A stretch of 64,000 nucleotides of DNA from an uncultured Oscillospiraceae bacterium (lineage in GTDB: Bacteria; Bacillota; Clostridia; Oscillospirales; Oscillospiraceae). Each line of letters opens with the position of its first letter. Positions within the stretch are counted from its first letter, which is position 1. Shown here one piece after another: positions 24,577-31,102 of the stretch. The notes below the pieces were generated by a model. That model had not been told where the DNA came from. It saw only the letters and a program-made list of their open reading frames with translations, and ran no database searches. The DNA lies in contig CATKZP010000002.1 of assembly GCA_949841355.1 (NCBI GenBank), positions 124,001 through 188,000 on the forward strand, in the 5' to 3' direction. The position numbers and the translations under genes were made by a program.

Positions 24577-25017
24577 TTTTGTGCCCGTGGAGCCGAAGCC
24601 CCCGCTTCCCCGCTGGGTCGCCTCCAGCTCCTCCGCCTGGGTGAACTGGGCGGTGAGATAGGGCACGATCAACAGCTGGGCTACCCGGTCACCGTCCTCC
24701 ACCACCTGGGGGACGCTGCCGTGGTTGTGGAGGGCCACGCGTACCTCCCCCCGGTAATCGGCGTCAATGACGCCCACCTTGTTGGCGGGGGCCAGGCCCC
24801 TTTTTGCCCCCAGACTGGAGCGAGCGCATACCAGTCCCACATACCCCTTCGGGATGGCGAAGGCCAGACCGGTGTGAAGCATCACCGTCTCCCCGGGGGC
24901 GATGACCACCGGGCCATCAGTGAGGGCGTGCAGGTCGGCCCCGGCGGCGTCCGGAGTGCCGTAGGCGGGCAGCTTGGCCCGGGGGTCCAGCAGCTTGACG
25001 CGGACAGTATCATTCAT
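24574..25017 (-). CDS. dut: dUTP diphosphatase
   Basis: A 147-residue trimeric dUTPase from MNDTVRVKLLDPRAKLP; TAAGGAGG sits just before 25017. All five family motifs are visible: DAAGADLHA, ARSSLGAKRGL, the uracil-binding hairpin GVIDADYRGEVRVALHNHG, GDRVAQLLIVP and the Gly-rich tail RGSGGFGSTG. The enzyme hydrolyses dUTP to dUMP, keeping uracil out of DNA and supplying the thymidylate precursor. It follows nrdG by 13 bases and so belongs to the nrdD-nrdG-dut operon, a sensible grouping because ribonucleotide reduction raises the dUTP pool. One helix-loop detail, the trimer contact ends, cannot be judged by eye. Confidence 0.95.
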   Translation of the reverse strand: MNDTVRVKLLDPRAKLPAYGTPDAAGADLHALTDGPVVIAPGETVMLHTGLAFAIPKGYVGLVCARSSLGAKRGLAPANKVGVIDADYRGEVRVALHNHGSVPQVVEDGDRVAQLLIVPYLTAQFTQAEELEATQRGSGGFGSTGTK

Positions 25018-25030
25018 AGCTCCGGCCTCC

Positions 25031-25579
25031 TTACACCGTGATGGGCTGAATGGTCGTCTCCCCGTCCCACAGCACGGGGGCATGGGCTTTGATGCTGGCG
25101 GGGACGTTCAAAATCCGCTGGTTGGCAGACCCCCGGAAGCGCAGGTTCAAATCCTTCTCCGCCTCCACAAAAGGCCCGTCCACCAGCACGTCGAGGAGGG
25201 AAAGCATCTCGTCGGTACACTCGCACCGGGCGCGGCTGTCCCGCCACAGCGCCCCGTCCAGGGTGTAGCCGGAATAGCACCAGATCTCTTTGTCCGGAAA
25301 GCGCTCCTTCACCCGGCGCAGGAAGGGGAGCAGCGAGCGCTGGTTGTCCGGCTCAAAGGGCTCGCCCCCCAGCAGGGACAGCCCCTTGATGTACTCGGGA
25401 GCCAGAGCGTCCAGAATCCGCTCCTCCTCCTCGCCGGTGAAGGGCCTGCCGTAGCCGAAGTCCCACGCCTCCTCGTTGAAGCAGCCCGGGCAGCGGTGGG
25501 TGCAGCCGGACACGAACAGGGACACCCGCACCCCGGGGCCGTTGGCCACGTCGGCCCATTTGATGGTGGCGTAATTCAT
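25031..25579 (-). CDS. nrdG: Anaerobic ribonucleotide reductase activating protein NrdG
   Basis: A 182-residue radical-SAM activase. The 4Fe-4S motif is FVSGCTHRCPGCFNEEAW (CxxxCxxC), followed by the family block LSLLGGEPFEPDN. It uses S-adenosylmethionine and a reduced cluster to place the glycyl radical on NrdD. The protein is slightly longer than the E. coli enzyme (154 residues), as usual in clostridia. It lies 58 bases after nrdD with a strong hairpin in the gap, has an AAGGAG ribosome site and precedes dut. Oxygen sensitivity of this system fits a strict anaerobe. Confidence 0.95.
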   Translation of the reverse strand: MNYATIKWADVANGPGVRVSLFVSGCTHRCPGCFNEEAWDFGYGRPFTGEEEERILDALAPEYIKGLSLLGGEPFEPDNQRSLLPFLRRVKERFPDKEIWCYSGYTLDGALWRDSRARCECTDEMLSLLDVLVDGPFVEAEKDLNLRFRGSANQRILNVPASIKAHAPVLWDGETTIQPITV

Positions 25580-25598
25580 ATGAATCTCCTTGATATGG

Positions 25599-25628
25599 AA
25601 ACGGGGCGGTGGTGAACCCGCCCCGTTT
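25599..25628 (-). other. Intercistronic hairpin between nrdD and nrdG
   Basis: A perfect 11-base stem AAACGGGGCGG / CCGCCCCGTTT with an 8-base loop and no T run. It is more likely to protect the nrdD message or set the nrdD:nrdG ratio than to end transcription fully. Confidence 0.6.
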
Positions 25629-25637
25629 GCGCTTATT

Positions 25638-27764
25638 TTACAGGTGGAGCACCCGGGAGGCGATCTCCTTGGTCTTGCCCTCGTTCCAGAAGTTCTCGCC
25701 CAGGTAGCCGCAGGTGCGGCGCGTCACGTTCATCTTGGCGTGGTCCTTGTTGTGGCACATGGGGCACTCCCACTCGTTGTCCTCGTTGACGATGATCTCC
25801 CCGTCGTAGCCGCACACCTGGCAGTAATCGCTCTTGGTGTTGAACTCGGCGTACTGGATATTGTCATAGATGAACCGCACCAGGTCCTTCAGCGCCTCCA
25901 GATTGTGGCGCATGTTGGGGATCTCCACGTAGGAGATGCACCCGCCGGAGGAGATCTTCTGGAACTGGCTCTCAAAGGTAAACTTGGCGAAGGCGTCGAT
26001 GTCCTCCCGCACGTCCACGTGGTAGCTGTTGGTGTAATACCCCTTGTCGGTGATGTCGGGGATGGTGCCGAAGCGCTCCTTGTCAATGCGGGCGAAGCGG
26101 TAGCACAGGCTCTCCGCCGGGGTGCCGTAGAGGGCGAAGCCGATATTGGTCTCCCGGCGCCAGCGGTCGGTGGTCTCACGCAGGTGCTTCATCAGGCGCT
26201 GGGCGAAGTCCTCTCCCTCGGGCTCGGTCTGGGAGCAGCCCTTCACCAGCTTGGTCACCTCATACAGCCCGATATAGCCCAGGGAGATGGAGGAGTAGCC
26301 GCCGAACAGCAGCTTGTCGATGGTCTCGCCCTTGTCCAGCCGGGCCACCGCGCCGTACTGCCAGTGGATGGGGGACACGTCGGACCGGATGCCCTTCAGG
26401 GCGTTGTGGCGGCACATAAGGGCCTCGAAGCACAGCTCCAGCCGCTCCTCCAGCAGGGGCCAGAACTTGTCCTCATCCTGGCCGGAGAGAATGCCGATCT
26501 GGGGCAGGTTGAGGGACACCACGCCCTGGTTGAACCGGCCCTCGAACTTGTAGTTCCCCGCTTCGTCCTTCCAGGGGGACAGGAAGGACCGGCAGCCCAT
26601 GGGGGAGAACACGTTCCCCTCGTAGTGCTCCCGCATCTTCTTGGCGGAGATATAGTCGGGGTACATCCGCTTGGCGGAGCACTTCACCGCCAGCTCGGTG
26701 AGGTAGTCGTACTCGCCGCCGGTGAGGTTATTGCACTCGTCCAGCACATACACCAGCTTGGGGAAGGCGGGGGTGATATACACGCCCTTCTCGTTCTTGA
26801 TGCCCTCCAGCCGCTGGGAGAGGATCTCCTGGATGATGGCGGCGTTCTCCCTGATATAGGGGTCGCCCTCCCGCAGCACCAGGAACAGGGTGACGAAGGG
26901 GGACTGGCCGTTGGTGGTCATCAGGGTGTTGATCTGGTACTGGATGGTCTGCACGCCGCTCTTCAGCTCGTCCCGGGTGCGGGCGGCGGCGATCTTCTCC
27001 ACGGTGGCGTCGGACAGCTCGGGGGCGGCCTCCCGGGTGCGGCGGATATACTTCTCATAGGACGCCCGCAGGTACTTGCCCAGGTGGCTCATCTCCACGG
27101 ACTGGCCGCCGTACTGGTTGGAGGCCACGCAGGAGATGATCTGAGTGACCACGGTGCAGGCCACCTGGAAGCTCTTGGGGGACTCGATGAGCTTGCCGTT
27201 AATCATGGTGCCGTTGTCCAGCATGTCCCCGATGTTGACCAGGCAGCAGTTGAAGATGTGCTGCACAAAATAGTCCGCGTCGTGGAAGTGGATCACGCCG
27301 TCGTCGTGGGCCTTGGAGATATGCTCGGGCAGCAGGATGCGCCGGGTGAGGTCCCGGCTCACCTCGCCGGCGATGTAGTCCCGCTGGGTGGAGGCGATGG
27401 CGGTATTTTTGTTGGCGTTCTCCTCCGCCAGCTCCTTGTTGTCGTTGCGGATGAGGGAGAGGATGGACTCGTCGGTGGTGTTGGCCTTGCGCACCAGCGC
27501 CCGGGTGTAGCGGTAGATGATATAGGCCTTGGCCAGCTCGTACTTGCCGGCGGCCATCAGCTTGGTCTCCACCATATCTTGTATGTCCTCCACCAGCAGG
27601 CGCTTGCGGCCCTTGGTGGACGCCACGGCGTCAGCGATGGCGTCGATGGACCCCTCGTCGATGCGGCAGGGCTCGTCCACCGCCTGGTTGGCCTTCTGGA
27701 TGGCGGCGACGATTTTTGCTCGGTCAAACTCCACAACGGAGTCGTCTCTTTTGATGACTTTCAT
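25638..27764 (-). CDS. nrdD: Anaerobic ribonucleoside-triphosphate reductase NrdD
   Basis: A 708-residue class III ribonucleotide reductase. It starts with an ATP-cone allosteric domain (MKVIKRDDSVVEFDRAKIVAAI to about residue 95), followed by the catalytic barrel (HFHDADYFVQHIFNCCLVN, GVYITPAFPKLVYVLDECNN) and, at the C-terminus, a four-Cys zinc site (CQVCGYDG and CPMCHNKD) and the glycyl-radical loop RRTCGYLG. It makes deoxynucleotides without oxygen, with formate as the usual reductant in this class. It heads the nrdD-nrdG-dut operon. The promoter lies under a pair of NrdR boxes, so the gene is probably repressed when the dATP pool is high. Confidence 0.96.
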   Translation of the reverse strand: MKVIKRDDSVVEFDRAKIVAAIQKANQAVDEPCRIDEGSIDAIADAVASTKGRKRLLVEDIQDMVETKLMAAGKYELAKAYIIYRYTRALVRKANTTDESILSLIRNDNKELAEENANKNTAIASTQRDYIAGEVSRDLTRRILLPEHISKAHDDGVIHFHDADYFVQHIFNCCLVNIGDMLDNGTMINGKLIESPKSFQVACTVVTQIISCVASNQYGGQSVEMSHLGKYLRASYEKYIRRTREAAPELSDATVEKIAAARTRDELKSGVQTIQYQINTLMTTNGQSPFVTLFLVLREGDPYIRENAAIIQEILSQRLEGIKNEKGVYITPAFPKLVYVLDECNNLTGGEYDYLTELAVKCSAKRMYPDYISAKKMREHYEGNVFSPMGCRSFLSPWKDEAGNYKFEGRFNQGVVSLNLPQIGILSGQDEDKFWPLLEERLELCFEALMCRHNALKGIRSDVSPIHWQYGAVARLDKGETIDKLLFGGYSSISLGYIGLYEVTKLVKGCSQTEPEGEDFAQRLMKHLRETTDRWRRETNIGFALYGTPAESLCYRFARIDKERFGTIPDITDKGYYTNSYHVDVREDIDAFAKFTFESQFQKISSGGCISYVEIPNMRHNLEALKDLVRFIYDNIQYAEFNTKSDYCQVCGYDGEIIVNEDNEWECPMCHNKDHAKMNVTRRTCGYLGENFWNEGKTKEIASRVLHL

Positions 27765-27868
27765 GGGGCGGGCTCCCTTCTCTTGATGGTTCTTTTGTGC
27801 GCTGGGCCGGTTCCGGCGGCCCGCTCCGCCCTGGAAAGATCTGGGGTGGCAAGCTGGGGCGCTCCATT

Positions 27869-27897
27869 ATGATACTATATCTTGTGGTCGGTGTCAA
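27869..27897 (-). promoter_or_regulatory. Sigma-A promoter of the nrdD-nrdG-dut operon
   Basis: On the minus strand TTGACA (27897-27892), 17-base spacer, TATCAT (27874-27869), about 105 bases ahead of the nrdD ATG. Confidence 0.8.
27872..27887 (-). promoter_or_regulatory. NrdR box 1
   Basis: ATACTATATCTTGTGG matches the published NrdR consensus acaCwAtATaTwGtgt at 13 of 16 positions by my count. It overlaps the -10 box of the nrdD promoter, a position from which a repressor would block initiation. Confidence 0.75.
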
Positions 27898-27902
27898 CTA
27901 GC

Positions 27903-27918
27903 ATTCTATATAAATGGC
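27903..27918 (-). promoter_or_regulatory. NrdR box 2 (weaker)
   Basis: ATTCTATATAAATGGC keeps the CTATATA core but only about 10 of 16 positions. Its start is exactly 31 bases from box 1, the three-helical-turn spacing typical of NrdR box pairs, and it lies just upstream of the -35. Confidence 0.6.
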
Positions 27919-28101
27919 CCCCTATTTTTTTGTCCAGGTTTTTTTGCTCCGGGGCTTGACAGCTCCGGTGGCCGTCCCTCCGCCCCGGGCATAGACTGGA
28001 GTGCACCCAGGCGGGCGCTGCGCCCTGCCCCCGCGTCCGACTCCGGCCCCGGCGGAGGCGGCGGGCCCCCTGGGCTCAGGGCCGGTGAAAGGAGCGTACT
28101 C
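27919..28101. other. Leader region upstream of the Cys/Pro-rich protein gene
   Basis: About 180 GC-rich bases with two T-rich tracts (27931-27937 and 27942-27948). TTGACA at 27956 has no well-spaced -10 partner, so I cannot assign the promoter of the downstream gene. No ORF is credible here. Confidence 0.4.
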
Positions 28102-29094
28102 ATGAGTCAATTCTATTGGAACGAACCCTCCAAGGGCTACGCCATGTCCGCGGAGGAGTTTGCCGCCGGGACCTGCCAGCGCCCCGGTCCTCAGCCCTGC
28201 CCGCCGTCCCAGCCCGGCTGCGGCTGCAATCCCGCCCCGCCCCCCATGCCCCCCACGGGCTGCGACTGCGGCGGAGCCATCCCCGGCTGTCCGGACGGCG
28301 GCTGCGGCCAGGGGCCGGAGTACTGCCAGCAGATGATCTGCTGCTGCCGTCCCGCCCCCGGACCCAACCCCCAGCCCCCCCAGGTGGAGGAGGGCTGCTG
28401 CTGCAAGCAGAGCTTCCGGGCGGCGCTGAGCCTTTTGTGCGACGAGCGCATCTCCAGCCTGCTGGACTTCGACATCGCCGCCTTCCTGACGGGCACCTAC
28501 GCCGCCGGGACGGTGCTCACCCCCATCACGCCCCCCGAGGAGGGGGCCGCCGCCCCTGCGGCGGTGGTGCCCACCGTCACCCCCGCCGACAACCTGGGGG
28601 TGCCCACGGGCAGCTTCCGCCGTTTCGCGCCGTGCAGCTGCGACCTGCTGGACATCAGTGCCGAGCTGTATACCGCCGCCGGCGCCGCCGTGGGCTTCAC
28701 CGCGGCCCAGGTAAACCTGTGCGAGCTGGACGCGGTGGTCATTCAAGGCGCCGCCGCCACGGCAGAGGGCGATCTCACCGCCGAGGAGGTGGCGGCCCGG
28801 AACTTCCGGTGCGTCCGCACCCTGCTGGCCCAGCGGCTCAGCCCGGTGGGCGCTCCCTGCGGCCAGACCGCCTGCTCCTGCGCCTGCGACGGCCGGGACT
28901 GCTGCTGCGCCGCCGGGCTGCTGTCCACCCTGGCTCAGAACAACCTCAGCCGCCGCGTGTCCCTGACGGCGGGGCTGCTGGTGCTGCACAACGTGCAGCT
29001 GCTGGGCACCGTGGGCAATGTGCTGGTGCTGGCCAACGAGGCCAACAACCGGCTGTACTTCGTGTGCGTGAACAGCGTGCAGTTCATCGGGTAA
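28102..29094 (+). CDS. Unknown Cys/Pro/Gly-rich protein
   Basis: A 330-residue protein that I do not recognise. Residues 20-110 are Pro, Gly and Cys rich with clusters such as PGCGCNP, GCDCGG, MICCCRP and EGCCCKQ. A middle part (AALSLLCDERISSLLDFDIAAFLTGTY) is regular and helical. A second Cys cluster (CGQTACSCACDGRDCCCAAG) precedes an alternating hydrophobic C-terminus (TAGLLVLHNVQLLGTVGNVLVLANEANNRLYFVCVNSVQFIG). There is no signal peptide, so it is probably made in the cytosol. Cys-rich proteins with this look are often spore coat or exosporium parts in spore formers, which would fit SpoIIID in this genome, but that is a guess. The ATG follows GAAAGGAG; codon use is like its neighbours. 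Confidence 0.7.
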   Translation: MSQFYWNEPSKGYAMSAEEFAAGTCQRPGPQPCPPSQPGCGCNPAPPPMPPTGCDCGGAIPGCPDGGCGQGPEYCQQMICCCRPAPGPNPQPPQVEEGCCCKQSFRAALSLLCDERISSLLDFDIAAFLTGTYAAGTVLTPITPPEEGAAAPAAVVPTVTPADNLGVPTGSFRRFAPCSCDLLDISAELYTAAGAAVGFTAAQVNLCELDAVVIQGAAATAEGDLTAEEVAARNFRCVRTLLAQRLSPVGAPCGQTACSCACDGRDCCCAAGLLSTLAQNNLSRRVSLTAGLLVLHNVQLLGTVGNVLVLANEANNRLYFVCVNSVQFIG

Positions 29095-29150
29095 GGGACG
29101 CAGTCCTCCCGGCGGACCGGCCCGGCGCGGTTCATGGGATGAACAAATTT

Positions 29151-29181
29151 GCGCCCCCTCCGCATTCAGCGGAAGGGGCGC
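29151..29181. other. GC-rich hairpin after the Cys/Pro-rich gene
   Basis: Stem GCGCCCCcTCCGC / GCGGAaGGGGCGC with an ATTCA loop. Without a T run it is only a possible terminator for the upstream transcript. Confidence 0.45.
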
Positions 29182-29241
29182 GCCCTTATATGGTGGAAAA
29201 AGACCCGTCGTTTGGGCATGTTGACAATTTTCAAACAAGCC

Positions 29242-29664
29242 CTAGCTCTCCGTCTGCTCCTTTTCCCGGGCCAGCTCCCTGCGCACCGCCCGGGCCAGCC
29301 AGATCTGATAGGCCAATGCGCCGATCACAGAGGCCAGCGCAATCCACGGCAGCTCCGGCAGCGCCAGAGCGAACACCGCCCCGATTCCCATGAGAATCAC
29401 CGCCCCGTAGGGCATAACGGGGGCGAATGTTCCGAACATGGCCCGGTAGACGCGCCTTCCCGTCCGGCCGTTTTCCACGTCCTTCCGGTGTCCCTCTTCC
29501 GTCAGGGACGCCTCCAGGCCCTCCACCGCCATGCCCAGGGCCATCACGGCCAAGACCGCCCCGAACAGCCAGTCTCCCCGGCAGATCCGGACCACCGCAT
29601 ACGCCAGCATACCTCCAGCCCCCAATATTGTGACCAGCAGGGTTTTCCAACTGTATACCTTCAC
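29242..29664 (-). CDS. Small four-helix membrane protein of unknown function
   Basis: About 140 residues. I choose GTG 29664 (VKVYSWKTLLVTILG) because AAGGAGGGCGG stands just before it; the ORF track starts seven codons earlier inside that site. Four membrane helices are evident: TLLVTILGAGGMLAYAVV, LFGAVLAVMALGMAV, YGAVILMGIGAVFALAL and PWIALASVIGALAYQIW, with a basic loop (HRKDVENGRTGRRVY) between helices 2 and 3 and a charged C-terminus. I do not recognise the family. It is a single gene, convergent with the Cys/Pro-rich gene and divergent from dinB. Confidence 0.7.
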   Translation of the reverse strand: MKVYSWKTLLVTILGAGGMLAYAVVRICRGDWLFGAVLAVMALGMAVEGLEASLTEEGHRKDVENGRTGRRVYRAMFGTFAPVMPYGAVILMGIGAVFALALPELPWIALASVIGALAYQIWLARAVRRELAREKEQTES

Positions 29665-29736
29665 CGCTCCGCCCTCCTTGTCCACACGCCCTCTTTGTCT
29701 CTTCCAGTATACCTCAGCCAGCCGGGAAAGTCAAAG

Positions 29737-29752
29737 CGTTTCACGTGAAACA
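29737..29752. promoter_or_regulatory. parS-like ParB binding site
   Basis: CGTTTCACGTGAAACA holds a perfect 14-base palindrome (GTTTCACGTGAAAC) and differs from the Bacillus parS consensus TGTTTCACGTGAAACA only in its first base. It sits in the gap before dinB, just upstream of the -35 box. parS sites bind ParB and cluster around the replication origin, so this hints that the window lies in the origin-proximal part of the chromosome. Confidence 0.85.
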
Positions 29753-29757
29753 ATCGT

Positions 29758-29786
29758 TTGACAAATCGAAACGGACGCTGTATACT
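29758..29786 (+). promoter_or_regulatory. Sigma-A promoter of dinB
   Basis: TTGACA (29758-29763), 17-base spacer, TATACT (29781-29786), near consensus. I see no LexA-type box (GAAC-N4-GTTC) over it; the only palindrome is the parS-like site six bases upstream. Confidence 0.85.
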
Positions 29787-29807
29787 ATCCCCAAAGGGGG
29801 AAGCGCC

Positions 29808-31046
29808 ATGGAACGGATCATCTATCACTGCGACTGCAACAGCTTTTACTGCTCGGTGGAGCTGCTCTCCCACCCGGAGCTGCGGCGTGTTCCCACGGCG
29901 GTGTGCGGCGACCCCAAGAGCCGCCACGGCATCATCCTGGCCAAAAACGAGCCCGCCAAGCGGTGCGGCGTGCGCACGGCGGAGACCATCTGGCAGGCCC
30001 GGCAGAAGTGCCCCGACCTGGTCCTCCTCCCCGCCCACCAGGGGCTGTACCGGGAGTATTCCCAGCGGGTGAACGCCGTCTACGACCGCTTCACCGACCT
30101 CATCGAACCCTTCGGCATCGACGAGAGCTGGCTGGATGTCACCGGCTCCCTCCACCTGTTCGGCGGCGACCCCAAGGCCCTGGCCGACCGTATCCGCGGC
30201 ATCGTCCGGGAGGAGCTGGGACTGACCATCTCGGTTGGGGTGTCCTTCAACAAGGTGTTCGCCAAGCTGGGCAGCGACTACAAAAAACCGGACGCCACCA
30301 CCGTCATCTCCCGGGAGAACTTCAAGCAAATCGTCTGGCCCCTGCCGGTGACCGACCTGCTCTTTGTGGGCCGGGCGGCGGCCAGGGTGCTGCGGCAGTA
30401 CGGCGTGTCCACCATCGGGGATCTGGCCGTTTTTGACCGGGGCGCCCTCATTGAGCTGCTGGGCAAGCAGGGCGGGCAGCTGTGGGAGTACGCCAACGGC
30501 CTGGAGCACAGCGCCGTGGCCCCGGCGGGGACGTACACGCCCCCCAAATCGGTGGGCAATGGGGAGACCTTCCCCCGCAATCTCATCCGCCGGGATGAGG
30601 TGGGCCGGGGGGTGGCCATGTTGGCCGACCAGGTGGCGGTGCGGCTGCGCCGGCACGGCATGAAGGCGTCCACCCTTCAGGTGACCATCCGGGACCCCAA
30701 GTTTCACGACATCTGCCGCCAGCGGCCCCTGCCCGCCCCCACCAACACCGCCCGGGAGCTCTCCCAGGCCGCCATGGACATCATTGCCCGCAGCTGGAAG
30801 TCCAACGCCCCCATCCGGGCCATCACCCTCACCGCCCACAACCTCATCCCCGAGGGGGAGGCCGCGGTGCAGCTGGACCTGTTCCAGTCCTCCGCCCCCC
30901 AGCGGCGGGAGCGGGTGGAGACGCTGGAACGCACCATGGACGCCATCCGCTCCAAATACGGCCGGAAGGCGGTGACTGTGGCCGTCCTGGCCCCCCGGGA
31001 GCGGCCGGAGGAGGACCCCGGCGCGGAGGGAGCCCTGCCCTTCTGA
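29808..31046 (+). CDS. dinB: DNA polymerase IV (Y family, DinB)
   Basis: About 412 residues from MERIIYHCDCNSFYCSVELL, after an AAAGGGGGAAG site; the ORF track start lies ahead of the promoter. Y-family landmarks are all present: the first catalytic Asp in HCDCNSFY, the steric-gate region, the second acidic pair in FGIDESWLDVTGS, and the helix-hairpin-helix DLLFVGRAAARVLRQYGVSTIGDL. The tail contains QLDLF, a standard beta-clamp binding motif. The enzyme copies damaged DNA with low fidelity. It stands alone with a strong promoter and a terminator. Confidence 0.93.
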   Translation: MERIIYHCDCNSFYCSVELLSHPELRRVPTAVCGDPKSRHGIILAKNEPAKRCGVRTAETIWQARQKCPDLVLLPAHQGLYREYSQRVNAVYDRFTDLIEPFGIDESWLDVTGSLHLFGGDPKALADRIRGIVREELGLTISVGVSFNKVFAKLGSDYKKPDATTVISRENFKQIVWPLPVTDLLFVGRAAARVLRQYGVSTIGDLAVFDRGALIELLGKQGGQLWEYANGLEHSAVAPAGTYTPPKSVGNGETFPRNLIRRDEVGRGVAMLADQVAVRLRRHGMKASTLQVTIRDPKFHDICRQRPLPAPTNTARELSQAAMDIIARSWKSNAPIRAITLTAHNLIPEGEAAVQLDLFQSSAPQRRERVETLERTMDAIRSKYGRKAVTVAVLAPRERPEEDPGAEGALPF

Positions 31047-31060
31047 GCCCAGCGCCCCGC

Positions 31061-31102
31061 AAAAAGCGAAGCCGCCCGAAACAGCCCGGGCGGCTTCGTT
31101 TA
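31061..31102. terminator. Bidirectional terminator between dinB and ftsK
   Basis: Stem CGAAGCCGCCCG / CGGGCGGCTTCG flanked by AAAAAG and TTTATT; convergent genes on both sides. Confidence 0.85.

Noticed and set aside
25590-27872. 760-codon plus-strand frame over nrdD
   Set aside because: Shadow of the clearly recognised nrdD coding sequence; repetitive LeuGlyValHis composition and no start signal.
29700-29810. LexA/SOS box at the dinB promoter
   Set aside because: No GAAC-N4-GTTC or similar element was found; the only palindrome is the parS-like site.
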